This document shows positions 55,771-64,000 of a stretch of DNA of 64,000 nucleotides, piece after piece (positions within the stretch are counted from its first letter, which is position 1; each line of letters opens with the position of its first letter). This DNA is from Neopestalotiopsis rosae (lineage: Eukaryota > Ascomycota > Sordariomycetes > Amphisphaeriales > Sporocadaceae), in NCBI GenBank assembly GCA_023078685.1, contig JALGAS010000005.1, positions 4,774,001-4,838,000 on the forward strand, given 5' to 3'. The notes below the pieces were generated by a model that was not told where the DNA came from, searched no databases, and saw only the letters and a list, made by a program, of their open reading frames with translations. Both the position numbers and the translations under genes were made by a program.

Positions 55771-58497
55771 ATGATGCCGGCTAAAGATATTGCACGCAAC
55801 GTGCTCTTATGGCCAATGTGGATTGGCATAGCTCTTTTCTCGCTCACATTTATCGTGTCGTCGCCACTCATTCTCGGTTTCACAGTATTTATAGGACTCT
55901 GTTCATCAGTCATATCAATTCTGCAAAGCCTGTATCACACCAATAGGCTGTCAGCGGATGGGCAGCTTGGATCGATCTTAACCCGCATCTTGGATCGTAT
56001 ACGCCAGGTTTTGCGTGTCGTTTTCAGTCTATGGGCCTTTCTCGCGCTGTATCTGGTCTATTGGCCTGTATTCCTTATAGCAATCTTGGTGGTTCCGAGT
56101 GTTTTCACAGCAGCGAACCTTGCTACAAGGACGTTTTCCACGGTTGTCACGAGAGCTCTTGGCGAGTCTGACAGCATTGTGAACTTGACTTCATTACCTA
56201 AAGCTGTGGTGTGTGGCATTCTTGCCATCTCCCGTCACTGGACAAGTATTCGCAAACACTTTCGTGGTCAACTGGACACTACTCGGAAAGTAGCACCAAA
56301 GCCGTTTCGCTCACTCCATACCCTACTATCTCAAGCTACTCTCGATGCAGCAAACTCAAAGGCAGCTGATTTTCTTGCCAATCTAGGCGCCCGCGTTGTT
56401 TCGTTCCTCGCCAAGTGGATCACATCGGCTTTTGGCGTTCTTTATGTAGTGGTTGTTGGAATCTCACTTGACACGCGAGATCCAAGCGCTGGAGACGAAA
56501 GTCTCTTGATGATATTGGCAGTTGTTCTGCCCATAATCCCGACCTGGCTCGCAGCTGTCATTGGCCCTTTCATCAATGCCTACGTAGAGGTCGTGACAGC
56601 ATCACTGCTGGCAGCTTCTGCGTCAAACTCAACTATCTACGAACCTTCAGAATTGGCTCAGAAAGATGATTCTTGCATCAGACTACTCAAGATCCTTCCA
56701 GGCAGAGCAGGCCGGCCCGTTGTATGTAAGCTTGAGGTCACAGATCTGAGCAGCCTTGACGTCCCACCTTTTGAAGCGCTATCTTATGTCTGGGGCTCGC
56801 CCGACATGAATGAGCAGATTGAAATCAACGGACACAAGATCAACGTTTCACAGGTTCTATTGCAAGCACTTCTCCATCTACGGAATGCAACGACTCCAAG
56901 GACATTATGGGTCGACGCGCTTTGCATTAATCAATTCGACCTTACTGAAAGGAGCTCTCAAGTTTTGCTCATGCCACTTATATACTCAAAGGCAACTAGA
57001 GTGGTCGTGTGGCTTGGTGAAAGTGAGCCCTGGGGTCTCTACTATGCAATTGAATGTGCCAAGTCACTCGAAGTGAGCAACACTAGGGCTAGTACTTCAG
57101 CGCCAGATTATCATTTCGGTGTCGCTTATGTCGCAGCCAAGCTACTGCGAAGATCATATTGGACTAGAGTATGGGTCGTCCAGGAACTCGTCTTGGCCAA
57201 GGACATTCTTGTTGCTTGTGGAAGATTTACTTGCCAGTGGGAGACCCTTCACCAAATCGTCGCAGGCAGTGCATATCATTCATTCTTCCCGACCAACCAC
57301 GTGTACCTCGATGAATTCCTGGCTTTAAAGACCAGCCACAAATTGCGAGCTTCGACGCAAAGGAACACACATCGTGATGCAGATCTGAACTTTGAGAGTG
57401 CCCTTATGGCCACTGATGACTCTCGTGCCCCTGATCTCGTGTCTCTTTGGTACAGATATCGTTCTCGCAAGGCAACCGACCCGCGGGATAAAGTCTTTGC
57501 TTTCATTGGTCTTGCAGACAGCTCCTACGATCTGTTACAACCCGACTACAGTCGTCGGGCATCATTTCTCTCTATTGAGCTTGCCAATCAGCATATTCGT
57601 TATTCTCGAACATTGTCGGTCATGGCTTTGGCGGAAAGCGCCAGAGTCAGTTCTCAAAACAAGCCATCTTCGATGAATGACTATAGGGAAGCTTATATTC
57701 CGAGCTGGTGCCCGGCTTTCATGACAAATGATAGCAAGACGGGACCCGAATTTCGGCTTTTCTGGACAGGTTTGCCTGGTGACGAAAGGGAAAACTTTCA
57801 CGCCACTGGCCACGTTCCAGTACTTGCAGTTCCAAATCAATCTTCTGCTCAAATTGGGGAATCTTTGCACGACCCGGACATTCATCTCTTGGAAATTGAC
57901 TTGGTCTCAAATTTCGGCGTGACAATCTCCAGTGATGGGCGCTTGTCTGGACATTGGGATGAGTTGGTCGCCTCGTGCATGACAGCCGGTCGGCGTCAAG
58001 AAACAACACGGAACTGGAAGCTCGCTGAAAAGCTCCTAGCCTCGAACGGACAAGGTGGAGGGTCTCGATTAACCAAAAATTCAACAAATGATGCGTTTGC
58101 AGAAGAGTTGATTCATCTTACGCTTACCGCCGGGAAGTTCTCATGCAGACCATCGCCAGACGATGATCGGCAACACCGTTCGTACCACGAAGCCCAGCGA
58201 CAAGCTTGTCTTGGCCGGCGACTTTTTATCACCACAGATGGACGTCTTGGATTAGGCCCTGAAGACCTGAAGAGTGGTGACGAGTTGCACATCGCTCTGG
58301 GTATTGGAGCTCCAGTGATACTACGAAAGACCACAACCGAATGGAATCGACCGGGCGATCAAGTTTCGAACATATACAACTCCACATGGCTGTACATTGG
58401 CCAGGCCTATGTTCATGATATGATGAACTACCAGGGCGATTTGGCAGCAGATATTGATTCGGGGAGAGTGGCACTGGAAAGGCGAATACTTGCGTAA
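55771..58497 (+). CDS. HET domain protein 2 with membrane-spanning N-terminal half
   Basis: Intronless, 908 aa from ATG 55771; a GTG 5 codons earlier was not used. Residues 1-~290 hold several strongly hydrophobic stretches: IGIALFSLTFIVSSPLILGF, FSLWAFLALYLVYWPVFLIA, FGVLYVVVVGIS and LMILAVVLPIIPTWLAAVIG. They predict four or more membrane helices. The HET domain follows at about 333-478: FEALSYVWGSPD, TLWVDALCINQFDLTERSSQ, VWLGESEP and RSYWTRVWVVQELVLAKDIL. A C-terminal ~400-residue region has the ATDPRDKVFAFIGLA segment often seen after HET domains. The protein probably acts in non-self recognition or cell death from a membrane. Placement of a HET domain behind a multi-span membrane region is uncommon. 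Confidence 0.9.
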   Translation: MMPAKDIARNVLLWPMWIGIALFSLTFIVSSPLILGFTVFIGLCSSVISILQSLYHTNRLSADGQLGSILTRILDRIRQVLRVVFSLWAFLALYLVYWPVFLIAILVVPSVFTAANLATRTFSTVVTRALGESDSIVNLTSLPKAVVCGILAISRHWTSIRKHFRGQLDTTRKVAPKPFRSLHTLLSQATLDAANSKAADFLANLGARVVSFLAKWITSAFGVLYVVVVGISLDTRDPSAGDESLLMILAVVLPIIPTWLAAVIGPFINAYVEVVTASLLAASASNSTIYEPSELAQKDDSCIRLLKILPGRAGRPVVCKLEVTDLSSLDVPPFEALSYVWGSPDMNEQIEINGHKINVSQVLLQALLHLRNATTPRTLWVDALCINQFDLTERSSQVLLMPLIYSKATRVVVWLGESEPWGLYYAIECAKSLEVSNTRASTSAPDYHFGVAYVAAKLLRRSYWTRVWVVQELVLAKDILVACGRFTCQWETLHQIVAGSAYHSFFPTNHVYLDEFLALKTSHKLRASTQRNTHRDADLNFESALMATDDSRAPDLVSLWYRYRSRKATDPRDKVFAFIGLADSSYDLLQPDYSRRASFLSIELANQHIRYSRTLSVMALAESARVSSQNKPSSMNDYREAYIPSWCPAFMTNDSKTGPEFRLFWTGLPGDERENFHATGHVPVLAVPNQSSAQIGESLHDPDIHLLEIDLVSNFGVTISSDGRLSGHWDELVASCMTAGRRQETTRNWKLAEKLLASNGQGGGSRLTKNSTNDAFAEELIHLTLTAGKFSCRPSPDDDRQHRSYHEAQRQACLGRRLFITTDGRLGLGPEDLKSGDELHIALGIGAPVILRKTTTEWNRPGDQVSNIYNSTWLYIGQAYVHDMMNYQGDLAADIDSGRVALERRILA

Positions 58498-59366
58498 GCA
58501 GGTGTTGGCTCATGGAAAAGCACGGCCCAAGATGCGAACAAGAAAGGTGGGAAACTATTATCGATACCTCCGTGAGCATTTCCATATCCTATCGTTGTGG
58601 TCCCTGGCAGCTACTCTGAGCACGCCAGGCATAATCGGAAGATCGTCATCAGATCGTTTTGTCCAAGCTATCGTTGTCCGCGACGGCCTCGAAAAGCGAA
58701 AGAAATAGGCATACATGAATGATCTCGCAATTCACATCACGGCTCTGATAGTAACGACGACTAGTTGATGGCAATTTGAGTGTGATCTCTTTCTTATCAT
58801 AGACTGTTATAGTCGGAAGGAATAGCAATAGCGATAGCCGTCGCACCATATATCTATTCGTCTATCATGTCATTCTCGTGGTTGCAGTCTATGGGTCGCT
58901 GTTTGCTACATTGCCTCGTATCACATTTCTTTTTCTGAGCCTACATGGATACCAGATATTCCCATTGGTCAACTGCGACCCAACCTGTATGCGCCGTAAG
59001 TGCGCCTCTACGGAAGCAAAGGGAAGCTTCAATAGAATGATCTGGGTCCACATAATATTATGCACCTCATCAAGCAAACAATACACCTTTTTCCGATAGG
59101 AGACAAGATCACCTCGGCATTGTCACAAAAACGTGACATGTCCTGCACGCGAGCAACCGTTCGGCCCACTCCACTGATTCCAGCCGCTGCTTACCTCGCT
59201 TGGAGTAAGATGCCACCTGCATCGCTGTGGTTGGCCCTTTCTCATATGCTCCACTACGGTCTGCGTGTATATGTATCTCATCAAATGGCCGAGCTGTCAA
59301 GATGAAGCTCCTCGTTTCCATCATAGGTCGGATTGGAAAAGGAACGGGCCGATCATCATAAGCGAT
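58498..59366. other. Intergenic, 0.9 kb
   Basis: 3' flank of HET protein 2 and promoter of the reductase. Short open frames only. Confidence 0.5.
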
Positions 59367-60761
59367 ATGGCGGCCCCTCACCACGCTCTGGTTTTTGGTG
59401 CCTCGGGCATTTTGGGCTGGTCTGTAGTGGACCAGATCCTCAAGAACTATCCGGAAAAGGGTGTATTCGGCAAGGTAACTGCACTCTGCAATAGAACACT
59501 AAGCGAAGAGGATGCGTTCTGGCCCCCTAGTGGCCCGGAGAGGCCACCGCTCCAAATTGTGGACGGAGTCGACTTGACGTCGGGCACCGTAGATCAGGTC
59601 AAGGAAACACTGCGACGTCGTATCCCGGATATCAACTCAGTAACCCATATTTATTATTTCGGTTCGTTCTGAAGCCTTAAAGATCATGTTTTGGTTAGAG
59701 AGACTGACCGTGACAGCATATTTGTTCCATCCCGACTTTCCCACAGAAACTCAGATCAACCTCGGTATGCTGCAGAGAGGCTTCGTGGCAGCAGAAAGTC
59801 TGGCCCCAAATCTGCAGTATGTAATTTTTCCGACTGGGACAAAGGTAAGTTTCCTCTATCCATTGTAACTTGCGCATCCCATCCGTGGCTAACATCGCAC
59901 AGGGCTATGGTATTCATCTGCCGGAGCGGACGTTCAAAGCCCCCTTCACAGAGGACATGGATGATATCTACCAGCCGTGGCACGACGAGCTCTTCTATTA
60001 TAGGCTGCATGCAGAGCTCGATAAACTCCAGCAGGGCAAATATTGGAAGTTTGCCGAGGTCAGATGCGGCCCAGTCGTGAGTAGCCGGTCTCGCTTTGGG
60101 ATTTGATCCAATAGTGTCACTAATGTCGCATCGTCAGCTCGGATTCGTCCCTCACAAGAATCCATACAATCTTGCGGCCGTCTACATGAATTTTCTTTCG
60201 GTGTACAAGTTCCTTCATGAAAAGGGACATCCAGACGCAAAGTCAGAAAAGGTCCCATTGCCTGCAGCCCCAGGACACGCCCATACCGTGTTCAACGATG
60301 GTGGACAGGATATCTTTGCCGAGTTCAGCATCTATCTGTGCTTACATCCAGATATTGGTGGCAATAGTGAGGTGTACAACATTGGAGATGCATCTCAGCC
60401 TGCAAGTATGGTTGACCGGTGGCCGGTGATGTGCTCTCTTTTTGGGCTGGTGGGAATCCCGCCTGTCGAAAAGTCGGATTCAGCGTTTGTGCTACCCGCC
60501 AAATTTGTTCAAGAGCATCCGGGGGCAGTAGAGCAACTTAAGGAGGAGCAGGGTGTCACTCTTCAGGAGGTTGCACTCGAAGACTTTCTTCAGGCATTCA
60601 CCGATTGGATCAGTTTTGACCACCATTTGTCATTGGAGAAAACGAGAAAGTCGGGCTTCAATCACGAACTCTCGGTTGAAGATTCGTGGCGATTGGTGTT
60701 TGATAGATATCATCGGGCAAAACGTTGCTACTACGGGCGTCACGATAACCAACGCACCTAG
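59367..60761 (+). CDS. PRISE-type SDR (progesterone 5-beta-reductase / iridoid synthase-like)
   Basis: Four exons: 59367-59661, 59717-59844, 59903-60076 and 60138-60761, 406 aa. The Rossmann nucleotide motif is GASGILGWSVV at residue ~10. The atypical-SDR catalytic residues of this group appear as the lysine in FPTGTKGYGIH (made by joining exons 2 and 3) and the tyrosine in LFYYRLHAELD. The C-terminal half (NVYNIGDASQPASM-like sugar-epimerase fold, here GGNSEVYNIGDASQ) completes the extended SDR. Plant members reduce enone C=C bonds using NADPH. Fungal members occur in secondary metabolism and detoxification. The substrate is unknown. No signal peptide. Confidence 0.9.
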
Positions 60762-61970
60762 CTTCAGTCGGGACTAGGCAATCATCGTGCCTAAAGGGCA
60801 GTGCCCAAGGCACTTTCCGACAAGCAGAGATATGCCATCATCAGCGGACCATCATTGGTAACTGCCAGGGCGTTTCATTCGTGCGATTTTCAAATACTTG
60901 AGGTTGAGCGCAAGCAGAGAGTACGGATTACCAGCCTGGGCATGCCTGACACTTACCTAGCGCTATTATCCTGACCAACGACATCAAAGGTCGTTCAGCC
61001 GACCTCGGCCTCGCTTCTATACGTGGCCAAAAAAGGCGGCATCACGGGTCGCACTTGGGCGGAGAAAGATAGAGTTTCATCCTCTGTGAAACGTGCACCA
61101 TCGCTAGAGCAGAGCGCTAGCGTCCGACCTATTCAACGCTTCCAATGAATCTTCCGATCTTTTGCAAACATTCCACCTCTCTTTTCTAAGAAGCAAACGA
61201 AGCACCTCTTTACGCAATGCTGAAGATATGATGAACAAGATCAGATACATGGTAACGGAGGTGATAGGACGATCGATATATGATTCGAGATAATGATTTA
61301 TCAGATGATCGGGAGATTAGTGCCGGGACTTCCCTTTATGCAGTTACACCATGACGTTACAGTGGCTGGGTAATAAAGATATAGAATATTCCGCACGCAT
61401 CTACCCCGCAGTCTCGGGCCTTGTGATGATACGCAGCACTTGGGCTACACGTGTTCCACTTCCTTTACGCCCTGCAATACCGCGAAGCATTCGGTGAAGT
61501 CCTAATCTAGCTCCCTAAAAATAAGCATCGCCATAGGCCTCATGACTGTGCTCTACGTGTTGTATTGCTATTGACCAAGGTACAGCCAGGTGACTGATAC
61601 TGGTGCAGAACAAGCCCGGCAATTATCAAAATGTCTCCCGGCCAATAACTCTCTGTAAGTATGCACAATATTAGCCTATCGTCGTTGGACTAACATCGAA
61701 GGCAGGGCTGGCATTGATATCGCAAGATCGTGTGGATGTGGCAAATGCCAGCTTTGATGCAGACAATTGCTGCAGAGGCATGCAGCAGACTTTTGAGGCA
61801 AATACGATGGTGCGCGGAGCCTTGCACCGACGTCTGACCTTACCTTTATTAAGATCGTCATCGTCACCATTTACACCCCAAGAACCTTGAGTGTGCTTGT
61901 CCTTTCCTCATTATTCAAGCAAGATTAACGCACCCAAGCAGGCAAAGGCACCAATAACGGTCGACATACA
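60762..61970. other. 1.2-kb intergenic stretch
   Basis: Between the reductase and the membrane-protein gene. No coding region, RNA gene or repeat is recognised. Confidence 0.5.
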
Positions 61971-63143
61971 ATGGCTCCTTTACCTGACAGCAGATTCCCA
62001 TTGTTCGAAATCCTGCGCGACTGGCAGCCGTTCAGACTCGATGCACTGGGGCTAATTACACTCCTAGGTGCCGACGAAGTTGCCAAAGCGACAGGCTCCC
62101 TTACCCAGAACGTCCTCACAGACTATCTTCCTCTCCTTGGAGCATACAAAATCGCGAGCAATCAAATTGCCCAAGTTGAGCCTGGCTTTGCTCTATATAA
62201 CATCACTGATGGCGTTTGGATCACCGAGGTTCAGGCATGGTTCACACGATGGCTTTGGATGAACATCGAGGCAAATTATGTCACCCTGAAGTGGACACAT
62301 TGCAAACAGCCACGCAAAACTTGTCCCAACCACGTGCTGTCCTTGCTTATCGGAATGATCATCAATCTTGGTCTCATCACACTCACGACGCTACAAGCTG
62401 ATTGGTATGGCGTAGCAAATGCAGCAGCAATGTTTGTGTCTGTTCTCGTACGAGCCTACGTCCGGAGTGTGATGCTTGCGCGGGTCGATAAAAGTTTCTC
62501 AAAAGGCGAAAAGTTCATTCAAGCTCAAAGTGATGACCCCTCACTCGCGAAATTCATCATTGTATTCCCGGAGGGCAAGCTCGCTATTTTCCATTGTGAA
62601 CGAGCCTATTTGAGCGTCATGATCGACGATAAGAAGCCAATGCGTCTGCTCAGTCACATCATGTTGAGCATTGCAAGGGGTTTCGGTTGGTTGGCTTTCG
62701 CCGTGCAGATTGTTGCTATTGGCCAGGCCTCTTTATCTACACAGATTGTAACGGTATTCGTGATGGTGTTGGCGAGTCTGTTTACGGTGTTTCACATTGG
62801 AGAGAGATGTCGAGGTCAGATTGGCAGTTACATCAAAATTGAGCAGGAACCGATACGAGCGAAAGGTCGCCTGGATGTTTACGCAAAATTACTTCCTACA
62901 AGTGAGGAAGAGAGATATATGACTAAGAGAGGCTTGTTGCCGGACAGAAAGTCGTTGTGGGGGGCTGACTGGTGGGTAAGATGGCACGAGGCTAAAACCA
63001 GGACTGATGAGAACACGAATGATGAGTCAAGGATCATATTGAATATTCCCCAGCTAGACACGGAGGTCAAGCAATGTGATACGCAGGATACCAACTCTCT
63101 TACAGATGTCGAAATGGATAACGATAGCAACGATGAGAAATAA
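61971..63143 (+). CDS. Multi-pass membrane protein of unknown function
   Basis: Intronless, 390 aa, from the ATG at 61971. A soluble N-terminal ~120 residues (FEILRDWQPFRLDALGLITL) are followed by hydrophobic segments at about residues 122-142 (LSLLIGMIINLGLITLTTL), 145-165 (ANAAAMFVSVLVRAYV) and, paired, 225-275 (ARGFGWLAFAVQIVAIGQAS, TQIVTVFVMVLASLFTVFHI). The C-terminus is long, charged and acidic. No family was recognised. The uninterrupted frame and coherent membrane topology support a real gene. It lies between HET-type genes, so a link to the non-self recognition locus is possible but unproven. Confidence 0.75.
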   Translation: MAPLPDSRFPLFEILRDWQPFRLDALGLITLLGADEVAKATGSLTQNVLTDYLPLLGAYKIASNQIAQVEPGFALYNITDGVWITEVQAWFTRWLWMNIEANYVTLKWTHCKQPRKTCPNHVLSLLIGMIINLGLITLTTLQADWYGVANAAAMFVSVLVRAYVRSVMLARVDKSFSKGEKFIQAQSDDPSLAKFIIVFPEGKLAIFHCERAYLSVMIDDKKPMRLLSHIMLSIARGFGWLAFAVQIVAIGQASLSTQIVTVFVMVLASLFTVFHIGERCRGQIGSYIKIEQEPIRAKGRLDVYAKLLPTSEEERYMTKRGLLPDRKSLWGADWWVRWHEAKTRTDENTNDESRIILNIPQLDTEVKQCDTQDTNSLTDVEMDNDSNDEK

Positions 63144-63442
63144 ATAGCTATTTACATTGGAATATTACTGATACAGCCGTATCAGAGAAATGAATAGACC
63201 CTCAATACAAAAGTTCTTCTGAACAAAATGATCTTGATGGTGACTTTCCGTATCCAGAACTCCAATAATGGTTGCCCGCCTTTTTCTATTTTCTATTCTT
63301 CTAAACAAGAAGAGAGGAAACCAACGTATGTACAGATTGGATATGCCGCTTTTCGTTCGACCAACAGCCCCTTCCAGGCTGTTCATAGATAGCCACATTA
63401 CTCAGGTGCACGTGGCGTATCGACTACACCATAACATGTTGC
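63144..63442. other. Short convergent intergenic stretch
   Basis: No feature recognised; probably 3' UTRs of the flanking genes. Confidence 0.5.
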
Positions 63443-64000
63443 TTACAATTGAGGCCGAGTATCGAATGTAGCAGAGTCGATCGTTGAGTCTTTAAACAGA
63501 GCTGTGATCTCCTTTTCATACAGAGCTCTGATCTTTTTTTGTAACCGAGTCGAGTCACTCTCAACAGATGTTCGGCCCCACTTTAGTGCGTGCTCAAGCA
63601 GAGCTTTGTCGGCTCTGTAAAGTATCCTTGGCTTTCCCAGCCTTGCATACAGTAATGGACGCCAATTGGATACGTCCTCAATTGTCGCCCCGTCGAACGA
63701 AGATTTAAGGATATTCTCAAGTTCCATGACGCCATCTCGGCACTCAAACAAAAGTTTTGGGGCTAGTATTGCCTCAAACAATGTCCACAGTCGACTGCCC
63801 CAACTTGAAAATGAAATCCGCAGGAAACACTCGGCATATGAGGAGGTCCGGCTCAGGAGGGCGATGTCAGTGTCCAGAACGACCACAGCGAGTGCATTTC
63901 CCATAACATCTTGCAAAGTTTGATAAGTTCTCCATGCGAAACCGGTGAGGGGTGAGCTCCGTAGCGGTAAGCACATGATGTCGATCCAAATATAGACTGG
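63443..64000 (-). CDS. HET-like protein, partial (5' part beyond right edge)
   Basis: The frame is open from the stop at 63443 to the window end, encoding the last ~185 residues. Reading in from the edge, VYIWIDIMCLPLRSS corresponds to the HET motif normally reading like WIDALCINQ. It is followed by VVVLDTDIALLSRTSSYAEC and SSWGSRLWTLFEAILAPKLL, matching the W-x-x-R-x-W-T-L-x-E block. It is therefore a divergent HET-type protein. The internal ATG at 63976 is unlikely to be the start because conserved sequence precedes it. Its N-terminus and any introns lie outside the window. Confidence 0.7.
   Translation of the reverse strand, partial: PVYIWIDIMCLPLRSSPLTGFAWRTYQTLQDVMGNALAVVVLDTDIALLSRTSSYAECFLRISFSSWGSRLWTLFEAILAPKLLFECRDGVMELENILKSSFDGATIEDVSNWRPLLYARLGKPRILYRADKALLEHALKWGRTSVESDSTRLQKKIRALYEKEITALFKDSTIDSATFDTRPQL

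Overview
This window comes from a filamentous ascomycete (Pezizomycotina), probably a Sordariomycete. Most genes carry short 50-75 bp spliceosomal introns with GT(A/G)NGT donors. The window also holds Zn2Cys6/fungal-specific transcription factors, Pth11/SAT4-type rhodopsin-like membrane proteins and HET (heterokaryon-incompatibility) domain proteins, all typical of filamentous ascomycetes. Exon structures below were built by hand from reading frame and splice consensus. Family names rest on recognised motifs; no database was searched.

Left part (0.5-26.2 kb): a catabolic-looking island. It holds two Zn2Cys6 regulators, two MFS sugar-type transporters, an intracellular BNR/Asp-box beta-propeller protein, a DHDPS/pyruvate-aldolase family enzyme, an LDH2/MDH2-type oxidoreductase and an IlvD/Edd dehydratase of the sugar-acid type. 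A dehydratase plus a 2-keto-3-deoxy acid aldolase is the core logic of a non-phosphorylating sugar-acid pathway, with import, glycoside cleavage, redox and regulation around it. Several promoters carry runs of CreA-type SYGGRG sites. The island is split by about 5.2 kb with no recognisable gene and by an F-box gene.

Middle (26.9-40.5 kb): mostly housekeeping. In order: an unknown 180-aa protein, a Dabb-domain protein, a dihydroceramide delta-4 desaturase, a VAP/Scs2 ER tether, a UBA-C2H2-UBX protein, ribosomal stalk protein P1, a DUF2408/UPF0662 protein and a mitochondrial-looking YCII protein.

Right part (41.8-64 kb): accessory. It holds a small hypothetical ORF, an SDR of the hydroxynaphthalene-reductase type next to a cytochrome P450, a rhodopsin-like integral membrane protein whose exons do not join cleanly, a HET protein, a ferric reductase with two probable GC-AG introns, a HET protein with membrane-spanning N-terminal segments, a PRISE-type (progesterone 5-beta-reductase/iridoid synthase-like) reductase, an unknown membrane protein and a HET-like gene cut by the right edge. 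No rRNA, tRNA, CRISPR array or intact transposon was seen.
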